From positions 1-64,000 of the forward strand of contig NZ_NVPR01000167.1 of assembly GCF_002551815.1 (NCBI RefSeq): 64,000 nt of DNA, given 5' to 3'. The notes beneath the pieces are model-generated. The model was given only the letters and a program-made list of their open reading frames with translations. It ran no database searches and had not been told where the DNA came from. Positions 1 through 7,789 of the stretch are shown here, one piece after another. A program made the position numbers and the translations under genes. How positions within the stretch are numbered: the first letter of the stretch is position 1; each line of letters opens with the position of its first letter. This stretch comes from Bacillus sp. AFS098217 (GTDB lineage: Bacteria; Bacillota; Bacilli; Bacillales; Bacillaceae_G).

Positions 1-34
1 TTATGAAATTGATTCAAATATATATATTTTATTC

Positions 35-63
35 TTGACTGTATCTATCTTATAAACTAAAAT
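35..63 (+). promoter_or_regulatory. possible sigma-A promoter
   Basis: TTGACT at 35-40 and TAAAAT at 58-63 are separated by 17 bases. It lies about 260 bases before the truncated signal-peptide copy at 325. The rest of 64-324 holds no gene I can recognise. Confidence 0.35.
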
Positions 64-324
64 TGCGGTGAAAAAATAATTAAGATTCAGTTAGAGGAAG
101 GACATAAATTACCGATAGCTCGCTAAATTATATTCTTTTTTCTATTTTTACTATATAATATCCCTCAGCTTTCCGACATTCCAGATAGTTGAACATCTTT
201 TAGCATATCGTTCAGTCGTCACCTCGACTCATTAGAAGATGAAAAAAGGTGAAGTTTTCATGCTGAATATTATATATTTAATATATAAAAACAAAACAGT
301 ATAAATAAGGGGCGGAACAGATAT

Positions 325-438
325 ATGAACAATACTAAAATTACCGTAGCTGGTATTGTAGCATTTACCACATTAACACTACCTACATCATCATTCGCAG
401 AACTTGAAAAACAAAAACTAGATACAATTGAAATATAA
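325..438 (+). pseudogene. truncated duplicate of the SLH protein's signal peptide
   Basis: A 37-residue frame with its own purine-rich ribosome site (AAGGGG at 307-312). Its first 28 residues are almost those of the SLH protein starting at 532: a Lys-poor N-region, a hydrophobic core and a PTSSFA cleavage site followed by ELE. It then runs into a stop after about nine unrelated residues. It is most simply the 5' end of a former tandem copy of the downstream gene whose body has been lost. It could still be translated and exported as a very short peptide, but nothing suggests a function. Confidence 0.6.
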
Positions 439-531
439 CAATACTAACTCGTTTAAGGACTCTTCAGCTCAAAAGCCATCTAAATTACATATTTTTCAAT
501 AAAATGAAAATATAAGGGGAATATAAAGATT

Positions 532-2469
532 ATGAAAAGCACTAAAATAACTATCGCAGGAATCGTAGCATTAACTTCATTAGTACTACCTACTAGTTCA
601 TTTGCTGAACTCGAAAACCAAACTCAAGAAAAAATTGCACAAAACGAAACTAAATATACTCCTAATTTTAACGATGTTCCAGAATGGGCAAAGGAGTCTG
701 TTAACTATCTAGTAAATAAAAATGTACTTACGGGAATGCCGGATGGAACATTTTCACCAAATTTAGAAATAGATAGAGGTTCAGCTGTAACTATGATGGC
801 TAAAATACTAAATCTAAATATTGAGCCATCAGCAAAACCTTCTTTTACAGACTCTCAAAATCATTGGGCGACTCCATATATTGCAGCCGCAGAAAAAGCC
901 GGAGTTATTAAGGGAGACGGGAGTGGAAAGTTTAATCCTTCTGGAAAACTAACTAGAGCATCTATGGCATCAATGCTTGTACATGCGTATAAGTTAGAAG
1001 GGAAAATACATGGGAATGTACCTACTGTATTTGGTGATTTAAAAGGACACTGGGGAGAAAAACAAGTAAATATCTTGGTAGGCTTAGGTATATCAAAAGG
1101 TTATGGTGATAATAGTTGGAAACCTGACCAAACTGTAACTCGTGTAGAGGCATCAAGCTTAATTGCTCGAACAGATATGTCTAAAGACAAAGAAGTGCAG
1201 TTAAAACAAATAGAAATGCCTAAAAATTTCTTTACATATAATGAGTCATCGTTATCATCAGGAATTGCGTATGAATATGAACCACAACCAGTGACAGTAT
1301 TTGAAGAAAGAGAAGACGGCTGGATTAAAATTCAAACAGGATTAGGCTTTAAATGGGTTTGCTTAAATGAAAAGAAAATTGACATAGATAAAAACTTCTT
1401 TACGTATAATGCACCATCGTTATCATCGGGAATTGCATACGGATACGAACCACAGCCAGTGACAGTAATTGAAGAAAGAGAAGGTGGTTGGATTAGAATT
1501 AGTACAGGTTTGGGTCTTAAATGGGTTTGTTTAAATGAAAAGAAAATAGATATAAATAGAAGTTTTATCACATATAACGAACCATCGTTATCATCAGGAA
1601 TTGCGTATGAGTATGAACCACAACCAGTAACAGTAATTGAAGAAAGAGAAGGTGGTTGGATTAGAATCCCTACAGGATTAGGATATAAATGGGTATTGTT
1701 AAACGAGAAAAGAGTAGATATTGATAGAGATTTTACAACGTATGATGATGCATCATTTTCAGCTAATGTATTAGGAGGGTATTCTCCTCAAACTGTAACG
1801 GTTGTAGAGGAAAGAGGGACTTGGCTACGTATTCGTACACAGGGAGGATTCCAATGGATGAATACACAAGAGCCTAGAACCGTAGTTGATAATTTTAAAA
1901 CTATTCAAAACAACCAACAAGTGATTCTTGTGACAACAAACGGATACGGTACTAATAATGCTCAAATTAGAACATTTGACAAAAATTATGGTAAATGGAA
2001 AGAGATTAAAAACATCAATGGTAAAATTGGTAGAGACGGTTTTGCTAATCAAATGAGCGAAACGGTAACACAATCACCACGTGGAAAATATGGTATTGGT
2101 ATGGCATTTGGTCGTCAAGGAAACCCTGGAACGAAATTACCCTGGCATGATATTCAGTCTAATGACGTTTGGGTAGACGATTCAAACTCTGAACTCTATA
2201 ATACATTACAGAAAAAACCTGCTTATGGTCGTTGGAACTCCGCTGAAAATATGAACGTATCCGCATATGATTATGGATTTGTAATTAATTATAATACTGA
2301 ACGAACACCGGGGAACGGAAGTGCAATCTTCTTCCACGTATCGAATACTTGGACTGCCGGATGCACTGGCGCATCTAAACAAGATGTTATCGACATTTTA
2401 CGTTGGATTGACCCAGACAAAAACCCTGTTATTATCCAAGCGCCTGAAAGTGAATTAAGTAATTATTGA
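532..2469 (+). CDS. S-layer-homology protein with four SH3-like repeats and an L,D-transpeptidase-like domain
   Basis: A 645-residue exported protein. Residues 1-25 are a signal peptide (cleavage after SSFA). Three SLH domains follow at about 41-90, 100-150 and 162-212; these anchor proteins to pyruvylated secondary cell-wall polymer. Residues 231-450 are four tandem repeats of about 56 residues, each with a TYN...SG..Y.Y.PQPVTV...G.W..I pattern like bacterial SH3 modules; the fourth is the most diverged. The C-terminus (about 455-635) resembles the COG3786 branch of YkuD-type L,D-transpeptidases: it has IFFHV with H602, then TAGCTG with C611 as the probable nucleophile. Its likely role is remodelling or cross-linking peptidoglycan at the surface. 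No operon partner is visible. The SLH and signal calls are firm; the catalytic activity is inferred. Confidence 0.8.
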   Translation: MKSTKITIAGIVALTSLVLPTSSFAELENQTQEKIAQNETKYTPNFNDVPEWAKESVNYLVNKNVLTGMPDGTFSPNLEIDRGSAVTMMAKILNLNIEPSAKPSFTDSQNHWATPYIAAAEKAGVIKGDGSGKFNPSGKLTRASMASMLVHAYKLEGKIHGNVPTVFGDLKGHWGEKQVNILVGLGISKGYGDNSWKPDQTVTRVEASSLIARTDMSKDKEVQLKQIEMPKNFFTYNESSLSSGIAYEYEPQPVTVFEEREDGWIKIQTGLGFKWVCLNEKKIDIDKNFFTYNAPSLSSGIAYGYEPQPVTVIEEREGGWIRISTGLGLKWVCLNEKKIDINRSFITYNEPSLSSGIAYEYEPQPVTVIEEREGGWIRIPTGLGYKWVLLNEKRVDIDRDFTTYDDASFSANVLGGYSPQTVTVVEERGTWLRIRTQGGFQWMNTQEPRTVVDNFKTIQNNQQVILVTTNGYGTNNAQIRTFDKNYGKWKEIKNINGKIGRDGFANQMSETVTQSPRGKYGIGMAFGRQGNPGTKLPWHDIQSNDVWVDDSNSELYNTLQKKPAYGRWNSAENMNVSAYDYGFVINYNTERTPGNGSAIFFHVSNTWTAGCTGASKQDVIDILRWIDPDKNPVIIQAPESELSNY

Positions 2470-2628
2470 TTTAATATTTGTAACTACTGGGGCATAAAGG
2501 TTATACACTTCACCAAGTGAAACATCTAGGTCTACCTCATCTCGAACTTAAAAAGGTGAGGTAGTGCTTCGTAGCGATTATCTCTATTTGTCTTGTGCTT
2601 TTAACTATGGGTTGAGTAATTAAAAGTA

Positions 2629-2757
2629 TCAATTCCAATCAAACATACACTCTGTACAAATATCGTTAGCAACAACGCCTCCACATATTTTGCATCTATA
2701 GGACTGACTGTAAGAAGGGATTTCAGTTTTTCTTCTTGTATTAACGGTCAGTTTAAT
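2629..2757 (-). pseudogene. zinc-ribbon peptide fragment
   Basis: The minus strand reads an uninterrupted stretch of about 42 residues containing two CxxC pairs (YRCKICGG and DICTECMF), ending at TGA 2629-2631. No start codon with a ribosome site is present, so it looks like the 3' end of a small zinc-ribbon gene rather than a whole one. The remainder of the 540-base gap 2470-3010 holds an 8-bp inverted repeat (CTACCTCA/TGAGGTAG near 2531-2566) without a T-run and nothing else I can support. Confidence 0.35.
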
Positions 2758-3010
2758 TCAAGAAGGAGATATCCGAAAATTAAGGCTGAATAGAGGACAT
2801 GAACAAAAAAGAGATTATAAGAATTTCATAAAAACGAATAATGGTGGTTCTCCAGAAAAGAACTCTTTTATTTGTAATCTATGGATGAATAAAAAACATT
2901 GTTTTTGTATTAGTTGTTATATTCTCAATATATATGCTTATGAGTGAGTAATTAGCGGGAACAAGATTGGTAGGCTTTTGTTGGTACACTGAACTATAGG
3001 AGGGAATAAG

Positions 3011-3796
3011 ATGTTAAATAAAGATGTCGTTCTCTACACTGAAGAAAATGGAATCGCAAGAATTACTCTAAACAGACCAGAAGCACTAAATGCATTAAAC
3101 AAAGATGTACTTGAACAACTTTCATCCATTTTGGACAGGGTTAAAACTGATTCAAGTGTAAAGGCAGTGATAATTACTGGTGCCGGGAAAAAGGCATTTT
3201 CCGCAGGAGCGGACATTCAGTTTCTCAATAAAGTCACTCCTCTGGAAGTAAGAGATTTAGCTCAGCTGGCTGTTACGGTTACTAATAAAGTCGAGTCATT
3301 GGGAAAAGTGGTTGTTGCTGCTATTAACGGCTTCGCACTAGGAGGCGGGCTAGAATTAGCTGAATCCTGTGCGCTCCGTGTTGTTGCTAATCATGCTAGA
3401 TTAGGACATCCTGAAGTCCGTATTGGAGCTGTTGCCGGTTTTGGGGGAACTACAAGACTCCCCAGACTTATTGGTAAAGGACGTGCTGCAGAACTGTTGC
3501 TCACTGGAAACGCGATAAGCGCAGATGAAGCTTATAGAATAGGACTGGTTAATAGAATTGTTGAACCTGATAAGTTACTATCAGAAGCAGAAACTCTTAT
3601 CCTAGAAATTCTGTCTCAGGCTCCTATCGCAGTAAAAATGACTTGGGAGGCAATTCATCGGGGGTGTAATCTAACTTTAGAAGAGTCCGCGCTTCTCGGT
3701 GCAGATTATTTCGGTTTGATAGCGTCCACAGAGGACTTCAGGGAAGGAACTAAATCATTTTTAGAAAAGACTCAACCATCATTTAGAGGAAGATAG
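3011..3796 (+). CDS. enoyl-CoA hydratase/isomerase (crotonase family)
   Basis: The 261-residue length is typical of short-chain enoyl-CoA hydratases, which hydrate trans-2-enoyl-CoA in fatty-acid or amino-acid breakdown. The oxyanion-hole segment FSAGAD is at 63-68 and GGGLEL at 111-116. The two catalytic glutamates of the hydratase family appear as E115 and E135, with the usual 20-residue spacing; E135 lies in GHPEV. GGTTRLPRLIGK and the LTGNAISADEA segment follow as in authentic hydratases. ATG 3011 has GGAGGG seven bases upstream. It stands alone with no other beta-oxidation gene beside it, so its substrate cannot be told. A 3-hydroxybutyryl- or short-chain enoyl-CoA is plausible. Confidence 0.85.
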   Translation: MLNKDVVLYTEENGIARITLNRPEALNALNKDVLEQLSSILDRVKTDSSVKAVIITGAGKKAFSAGADIQFLNKVTPLEVRDLAQLAVTVTNKVESLGKVVVAAINGFALGGGLELAESCALRVVANHARLGHPEVRIGAVAGFGGTTRLPRLIGKGRAAELLLTGNAISADEAYRIGLVNRIVEPDKLLSEAETLILEILSQAPIAVKMTWEAIHRGCNLTLEESALLGADYFGLIASTEDFREGTKSFLEKTQPSFRGR

Positions 3797-4077
3797 TTAA
3801 TCGAACCCATCGTTTGTACCAACCTAGAGGGTGCTTATCTCGAATAAGATTTAGTCAATGATCTTCAACAATAGGGCGCAATTCTGTCGCAAGAATTGTG
3901 CTCGATCTTTATGTATTGAGCAACTATGTTGAATAAGAGCTGAAAAGCTGGATTAGGTTCGCATTTATGAAATGGAAGTATGAAAAACTGTAAAGACAAT
4001 ACATTTTGTTAAGGATCATGGTACATAAAACTAATAGCTTCCGAACATACTAATAAAATATTTTGGAGGTGGGTTTT

Positions 4078-4383
4078 ATGGATAAAAAGGACTTTCAAAA
4101 AATTTATAATGAATACTTACAGCATGGGGAAGACCAAGCTCAATTGAAAGTAGTTGAGGAAGTCGATTCAGGAGTAGAACAAATTGTTGCAGTTCGTAAA
4201 AATGATGAGGATGATATCATTGCTTTTAAAACAAGTAGTGGAAGAGAATTGGATTATATTACTGCTCTTGATGAAGTAAAATCAGGGAAGTTAGCTCATG
4301 TGGACGTATTTCATAAGTATGGCAGGGATAGGGGCATACATAACAGTGCAGAAACAGTTGCCTTCATCACTTTGAGTTTATAA
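4078..4383 (+). CDS. DUF3892 family small protein
   Basis: A 101-residue soluble acidic protein. The core, from EQIVAVRKNDEDDIIAFK through SSGRELDY and ALDEVKSGK, matches the pattern of DUF3892, a family of unknown function common in Bacillus. The start at ATG 4078 is preferred over an in-frame TTG 15 bases earlier, because GGAGGTGGG at 4065-4073 sits just before the ATG and would overlap the TTG. It is monocistronic; the array of minus-strand hairpins begins about 25 bases after its stop. The 280 bases upstream (3797-4077) contain no supported feature. Confidence 0.75.
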   Translation: MDKKDFQKIYNEYLQHGEDQAQLKVVEEVDSGVEQIVAVRKNDEDDIIAFKTSSGRELDYITALDEVKSGKLAHVDVFHKYGRDRGIHNSAETVAFITLSL

Positions 4384-4401
4384 CTCTAGAAAAATAGAGC
4401 A

Positions 4402-4570
4402 AATAAAAAGCCCTAGAGGGGGACTCTAGAGCTAATAACAGGGTAATAATAAAGACAAATGGTAGGGAATGACTTCCTTAGATATAAAAAGTTTAACATA
4501 TAACTCGTAAAAATTTTATATACAGATGTTACGAAAATATGAACATATGATAGGCTGATGTGCTTATCAT
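4402..4570 (-). ncRNA. putative small RNA, unit 1 of a tandem array
   Basis: Read on the minus strand, this unit starts with a 24-base hairpin (4547-4570, arms ATGATA/TATCAT plus an inner GC/GC) and ends about 170 bases later in a stem (4409-4433) followed by CTTTTT, a Rho-independent terminator layout. It is clearly homologous to the unit at 4700-4872. The two share the motif AAGTCATTC, a GTTAAAC block, the terminator stem and a 24-base 5' hairpin whose arms differ by a compensatory change. No protein frame explains this conservation. Confidence 0.55.
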
Positions 4571-4578
4571 TTAAGGAC

Positions 4579-4614
4579 AAAAAGAGCCCTGAGGGAGTCG
4601 GGGTTCAGGGCTCT
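4579..4614 (-). terminator. strong minus-strand hairpin terminator, second in the array
   Basis: A 10-bp G/C-rich stem (AGAGCCCTGA with TCAGGGCTCT, loop about 11 bases) is followed on the minus strand by CTTTTTG. It could end a transcript from about 4700 down to 4579; that stretch also holds a GTCGA/TCGAC inverted repeat near 4630-4650. It does not resemble units 1 and 3 outside the hairpin. Confidence 0.6.
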
Positions 4615-4699
4615 AAAGTAAGGGTATTGTCGAATTGTCGAATCGACATCGTAATAATATCATGAATTTATTGGTAAAGGACCTGGTAAATGTGTCCAA

Positions 4700-4872
4700 A
4701 TAAAAAGCTCTAGAGCTGGACGGGCTCTAGAGCAACTAACAAGGTGTTGCAAAAAGACAAACTATAATGAATGACTTCTTGGAATGTAATCAGTTTAACA
4801 TAAAAATTAATAAAATTCTATATTTAGATTTAATGAAATTATACATATATGACAAGCTACTGTGCCTGTCAT
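4700..4872 (-). ncRNA. putative small RNA, unit 3 of a tandem array
   Basis: This is the homologue of the unit at 4402-4570. On the minus strand it has a 24-base 5' hairpin (4849-4872, arms ATGACA/TGTCAT), then the shared GTTAAAC and AAGTCATTC blocks, and ends in a perfect 10-bp GCTCTAGAGC stem (4707-4733) followed by CTTTTTATTT. Compared with unit 1, the fifth base of the left arm and its partner have both changed (T-A to C-G), and an inner mismatch has become a G-T pair. That is what a folded RNA under selection would show. Confidence 0.55.
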
Positions 4873-4931
4873 CATGATCGGGAGCATACATATACACCCA
4901 CTCCACCGCGTTCTCATATCATCAAAACAAA

Positions 4932-4963
4932 ATAAAAAGAGCTGATTATCCCTAATCAGCTCT
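4932..4963 (-). terminator. minus-strand hairpin terminator, fourth in the array
   Basis: An 11-bp stem (AGAGCTGATTA with TAATCAGCTCT, three- to four-base loop) is followed on the minus strand by CTTTTTATTTTG. It is spaced like the other three hairpins at 4409, 4583 and 4707. No gene on the minus strand ends here, so it probably closes a fourth small transcript from about 5040. Confidence 0.55.
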
Positions 4964-5017
4964 GGGAGAAACAAATTTTACGCAGTGTTGTGAAAAGAGG
5001 AAGAAGTAAAAAATTAA

Positions 5018-5179
5018 ATCATTTTAGAAATTATGTGTGAGTTTCTACCACCAAAAGAACTTTTAATTCGTTTCTTTGAAACATCTTTTAAAACCATAGA
5101 ACAAAATCCATTTTTACAAAGTCTTTATCGAAGAGGTGAATATGATCGAATATTTATCAGAGGGTCTAACAAAACATAA
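5018..5179 (+). pseudogene. C-terminal relic of a TetR-family regulator
   Basis: About 53 residues in one frame ending at TAA 5177-5179. The sequence (LPPKELLIRFFETSFKTIEQ, then NPFLQSLYRRGEYDRI) is the pattern of helices in the C-terminal half of AcrR/TetR regulators. The helix-turn-helix half is missing and a stop precedes the fragment, so it is a remnant. Confidence 0.55.
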
Positions 5180-5249
5180 AGGGTAAATTTCATTTATTAT
5201 AAAATTGCTGCTTCAGTTTTCACTTACATAAAAATTATGATTCAGAGAT

Positions 5250-5401
5250 GAGGTTCCGCCACATCGCTATCAAGTTAAGAAATACATTCTTCCCCAAAAC
5301 GAAAAAACGAACTAAATTCCTATGGACAACGATGAAAGGATGAAATTTTCGTTTTAGGGATACTTCAAAATCTTAGGTTGATGGGTATAAGGTGGAACCT
5401 C
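5250..5401. repeat. 152-bp imperfect palindromic repeat (copy 1)
   Basis: The ends are inverted repeats (GAGGTTCCGCC and GGTGGAACCTC) and an inner pair (CCCAAAACGAAAA/TTTTCGTTTTAGGG) continues the stem, so single strands could fold into one long hairpin. A second copy lies at 51799-51947 and a partial arm near 13017-13043. Size and folding recall the bcr1 repeats described in the B. cereus group, but I cannot confirm the family from memory of its sequence. Confidence 0.7.
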
Positions 5402-5468
5402 AACATAGAATCATTCAGTATCCATATCTTCTTCAGATGAATATAAGAGGATCGACATTAATTCTTGC

Positions 5469-6422
5469 TTAAATACAGGCTTTATATTCTGTCATGATAT
5501 TGTTGATGATTGTTTTGACTGGTAGAATTTCCTTGATTTCATGCACTCTTGCGCCAGCAAAAACAAGACCATTCTCACAATCACCATTCATTGATGTTAT
5601 CAAAGAATCTAGCGTACAAAAACGATAAGAACAATTTTTTAGGCAATTCATGCACTTCTTTATTTTTATCTTTTTATCATCAGCTATCAGTTCAGTGAAG
5701 TTATTCTTAATTGCACGACCTTGGAGACCTACAGTTGTTTTGAGCAGCATAGTATCTTTCGTTCGAGCATTTACATATTTTTCTTTAAATGATAAGGGTG
5801 CGTCACACTCATCACTTGCAACAAATCTCGTCCCCATCTGTACTCCAGAGGCCCCCATACTTAAGGCACGAGCAAGATCTTTTCCGGTCATAATTCCTCC
5901 AGCAGCAATTACGGGAATTTTAACCGCTGCAACTACTTCAGGTAATATATCGAATAAAGGTCTTTCGGTTCCGAGGTGTCCCCCGGCTTCATGACCTTCT
6001 ACAACAACTGCAGCTGCACCCAGGCGTTCAGATAATTTAGCAAGCTTCGCTGAAGAAACAATTGAAATAACTGGTATGCCGGCCTTTTTGCCCCAAGTAT
6101 ACATATCTCTTGAAATCCCAGCACCTGATATGATGAAATCAACTTTTTCTTCAATGGCCGCTTTCATTTTTTCAGCAAAATCATTCATCGCAAAAAGAAC
6201 GTTTACTCCAATATAGCCGGCATTCTGTACCTTTTCTTTCGCCGCCCTTATATGTAGTCTCATTTCGTCGATGGAAATTCCAGTTCCTGATATAATTCCA
6301 ATTCCTCCAGCATTTGCAACAGCAGATGCAAGTTTGCTTAATGAAATACCTACGCCCATGCCTCCCTGCATAATTGGAACCTTTGGCATCATATGACCGA
6401 TTTTTAACTGTGGAAAGTTCAA
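5469..6422 (-). CDS. nitronate monooxygenase / 2-nitropropane dioxygenase-like flavoprotein
   Basis: A 317-residue FMN-dependent TIM-barrel protein of the NPD/FabK family. The N-terminus (PIMQGGMGVGIS), the GGIGIISGTGI strand, VVVEGHEAGGH, PVIAAGGI and GASGVQMGTRFVASDE are the expected FMN-binding and active-site blocks. EGHEAGGH carries the histidine common to nitronate monooxygenases. The C-terminal region has five cysteines (CMNCLKNC, then C at RFCTLD and DCEN), a feature of the group related to clostridial and bacillar NPDs. Likely reactions are oxidation of alkyl nitronates or an enoyl reductase-like activity; sequence alone does not choose. It is transcribed alone, opposite to its neighbours. 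Confidence 0.8.
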   Translation of the reverse strand: MNFPQLKIGHMMPKVPIMQGGMGVGISLSKLASAVANAGGIGIISGTGISIDEMRLHIRAAKEKVQNAGYIGVNVLFAMNDFAEKMKAAIEEKVDFIISGAGISRDMYTWGKKAGIPVISIVSSAKLAKLSERLGAAAVVVEGHEAGGHLGTERPLFDILPEVVAAVKIPVIAAGGIMTGKDLARALSMGASGVQMGTRFVASDECDAPLSFKEKYVNARTKDTMLLKTTVGLQGRAIKNNFTELIADDKKIKIKKCMNCLKNCSYRFCTLDSLITSMNGDCENGLVFAGARVHEIKEILPVKTIINNIMTEYKACI

Positions 6423-6695
6423 TTAAATACCCCATTTCATTACTGTTTTTAGAATGGACCGTTAAAGCTCCCTTAGTGTAACATAGCGTTTTGAATGGAA
6501 ACCAGGAAATTAATACCTACTCCTAATAGTTTGTGGTGTTTTTTTGTTGTTTTTCACAAAATGTTCGAATAATATTCTATAAATCTTGAATTTTAAAAAG
6601 ACACCCGTACGAGTTCCTTTCACCTGGTTATGGTGCGAAAATTTCAAAACAATGCAAGTAGGGGGAAAAGGAGCATCTGTGGGGGTCTGTATAGT

Positions 6696-6830
6696 GACCA
6701 CTATCAGCATAACAAGGATATTTATTAGTTGATGAAGCTATTTGGCCATATGACCCAACAACAAACATTACGATACATTTGGATTGAGGTTGAAGAAGTT
6801 TTCGAAACTATGGAAGACTTTGTACTGTAA
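6696..6830 (+). pseudogene. C-terminal relic of a tyrosine recombinase
   Basis: The frame reads DHYQHNKDIY, a stop at 6726-6728, then LMKLFGHMTQQQTLRYIWI...MEDFVL and a terminal stop. This matches the end of phage/transposon integrases: the LMKLFGH block with its histidine, then the T.RYI block with the nucleophilic tyrosine. An internal stop and absence of the rest of the gene show it is dead. It marks a former integrative element next to the CDP-sugar operon. The rest of 6423-7019 contains only the promoter described at 6955. Confidence 0.6.
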
Positions 6831-6954
6831 AAATTCGAGAGTGTTTTGGAGAGGCGATAGATAATTGATTTATAATATATGCCTATGAAGCAATAATAAC
6901 GATTTAAATTTCACATTACTCTCTTATAACTGACTTTATGGTACATGCGTGTAT

Positions 6955-6982
6955 ACCAATTACATAATAACTACATAAACTA
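6955..6982 (+). promoter_or_regulatory. candidate sigma-K promoter of the CDP-sugar operon
   Basis: ACC at 6955-6957 and CATAAACTA at 6974-6982 match the sigma-K consensus (AC, 16-17 bases, CATANNNTA) with correct spacing. The gene starts at 7020, leaving a short leader. No comparable sigma-A site is closer. This predicts mother-cell expression late in sporulation. Confidence 0.5.
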
Positions 6983-7019
6983 CATTAGTTGAATATACTA
7001 AGGGATAGGAGAGTAGACT

Positions 7020-7769
7020 GTGAAAGTCATAATTTTATGTGGTGGAAAAGGACTCAGGATGCAAGGGGTTTTGGAAAATATACCCAAACCTTTAGTTCGT
7101 GTTCAGGGAAAACCTCTTATTTTGCATATAATGAACTGGTATAGGAAATATGGGCATTATGAATTTATTCTCCCATTAGGATATAAAGGTGATCAAATTA
7201 AAGAATATTTTATGAATTATAACTGGAGAGAACATGATTTTAGTTTAGATTTTAAAAATAATCAGTATCAATTACTTCAGGAACCAGAAGAGTGGAATAT
7301 AAAGTTTATAGATACAGGAATTGAGACGTTGACCGGAGCAAGATTGAAAAAAATCGAAAAGTATATACAAGATGAAACATTTTTACTAACTTATAGTGAC
7401 GGTTTAGCAAATATAGATATTAATGACCTTATAAAATTCCATAAAGAAAAAGGAAAAATCGCAACATTAACAGGTATTAAAAAGAATAGTCAATATGGTC
7501 TATTACAGGTCGAAAATGGGATAGCTGTAGATTTTAAGGAAAAGCCCTTGCTTGATGCGTTAATAAATGGAGGCTTTTTTGTATTTAACAGGGGGATATT
7601 TGATTATTTGAATTCCGAGAATGATTGCATTCTTGAAGAAGAACCACTACGTAATTTAATACAGAATCATGAACTTGCAGTTTATGAGTACAATGATTTT
7701 TGGATTAGTGTAGATACCCCAAAAGACCTAAAAGATGCAAATGAAACTTGGAATCCAAACAAAAAATAG
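7020..7769 (+). CDS. rfbF: glucose-1-phosphate cytidylyltransferase-like nucleotidyltransferase
   Basis: A 249-residue sugar-phosphate nucleotidyltransferase. The N-terminus has the ILCGGKGLRM signature loop and PKPLVRVQGKPLILH, as in RfbF. LTYSDGLANID gives the metal-binding aspartate, and WISVDTPKDL near the end is a family mark. It would make CDP-glucose from CTP and glucose-1-phosphate. The presence of CDP-glucose 4,6-dehydratase three genes on supports CTP rather than TTP or UTP as substrate. It starts at GTG 7020 with GGAGAG six bases before it. It is the first gene of a four-gene plus-strand operon behind a sigma-K-like promoter. Confidence 0.85.
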   Translation: MKVIILCGGKGLRMQGVLENIPKPLVRVQGKPLILHIMNWYRKYGHYEFILPLGYKGDQIKEYFMNYNWREHDFSLDFKNNQYQLLQEPEEWNIKFIDTGIETLTGARLKKIEKYIQDETFLLTYSDGLANIDINDLIKFHKEKGKIATLTGIKKNSQYGLLQVENGIAVDFKEKPLLDALINGGFFVFNRGIFDYLNSENDCILEEEPLRNLIQNHELAVYEYNDFWISVDTPKDLKDANETWNPNKK

Positions 7770-7789
7770 TTGAGAGGAATGAATAAACA

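Noticed and set aside
1332-2073. Minus-strand open frames within the SLH gene
   Set aside because: They are shadows of the repeated SH3-like modules on the plus strand, with no ribosome sites and no recognisable protein pattern.
4402-4963. A CRISPR array, because of four regularly spaced palindromic units
   Set aside because: The repeats are not identical, the spacing varies, homology extends across the supposed spacers, each hairpin is a terminator on one strand, and no cas gene is present.
5650-5994. A plus-strand frame of 114 codons opposite the flavoprotein gene
   Set aside because: The minus strand has a full FMN-binding protein here; the plus frame has no ribosome site or domain.
6510-6710. 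A 66-codon minus-strand frame upstream of the flavoprotein gene
   Set aside because: No recognisable sequence or site; it overlaps the integrase relic.
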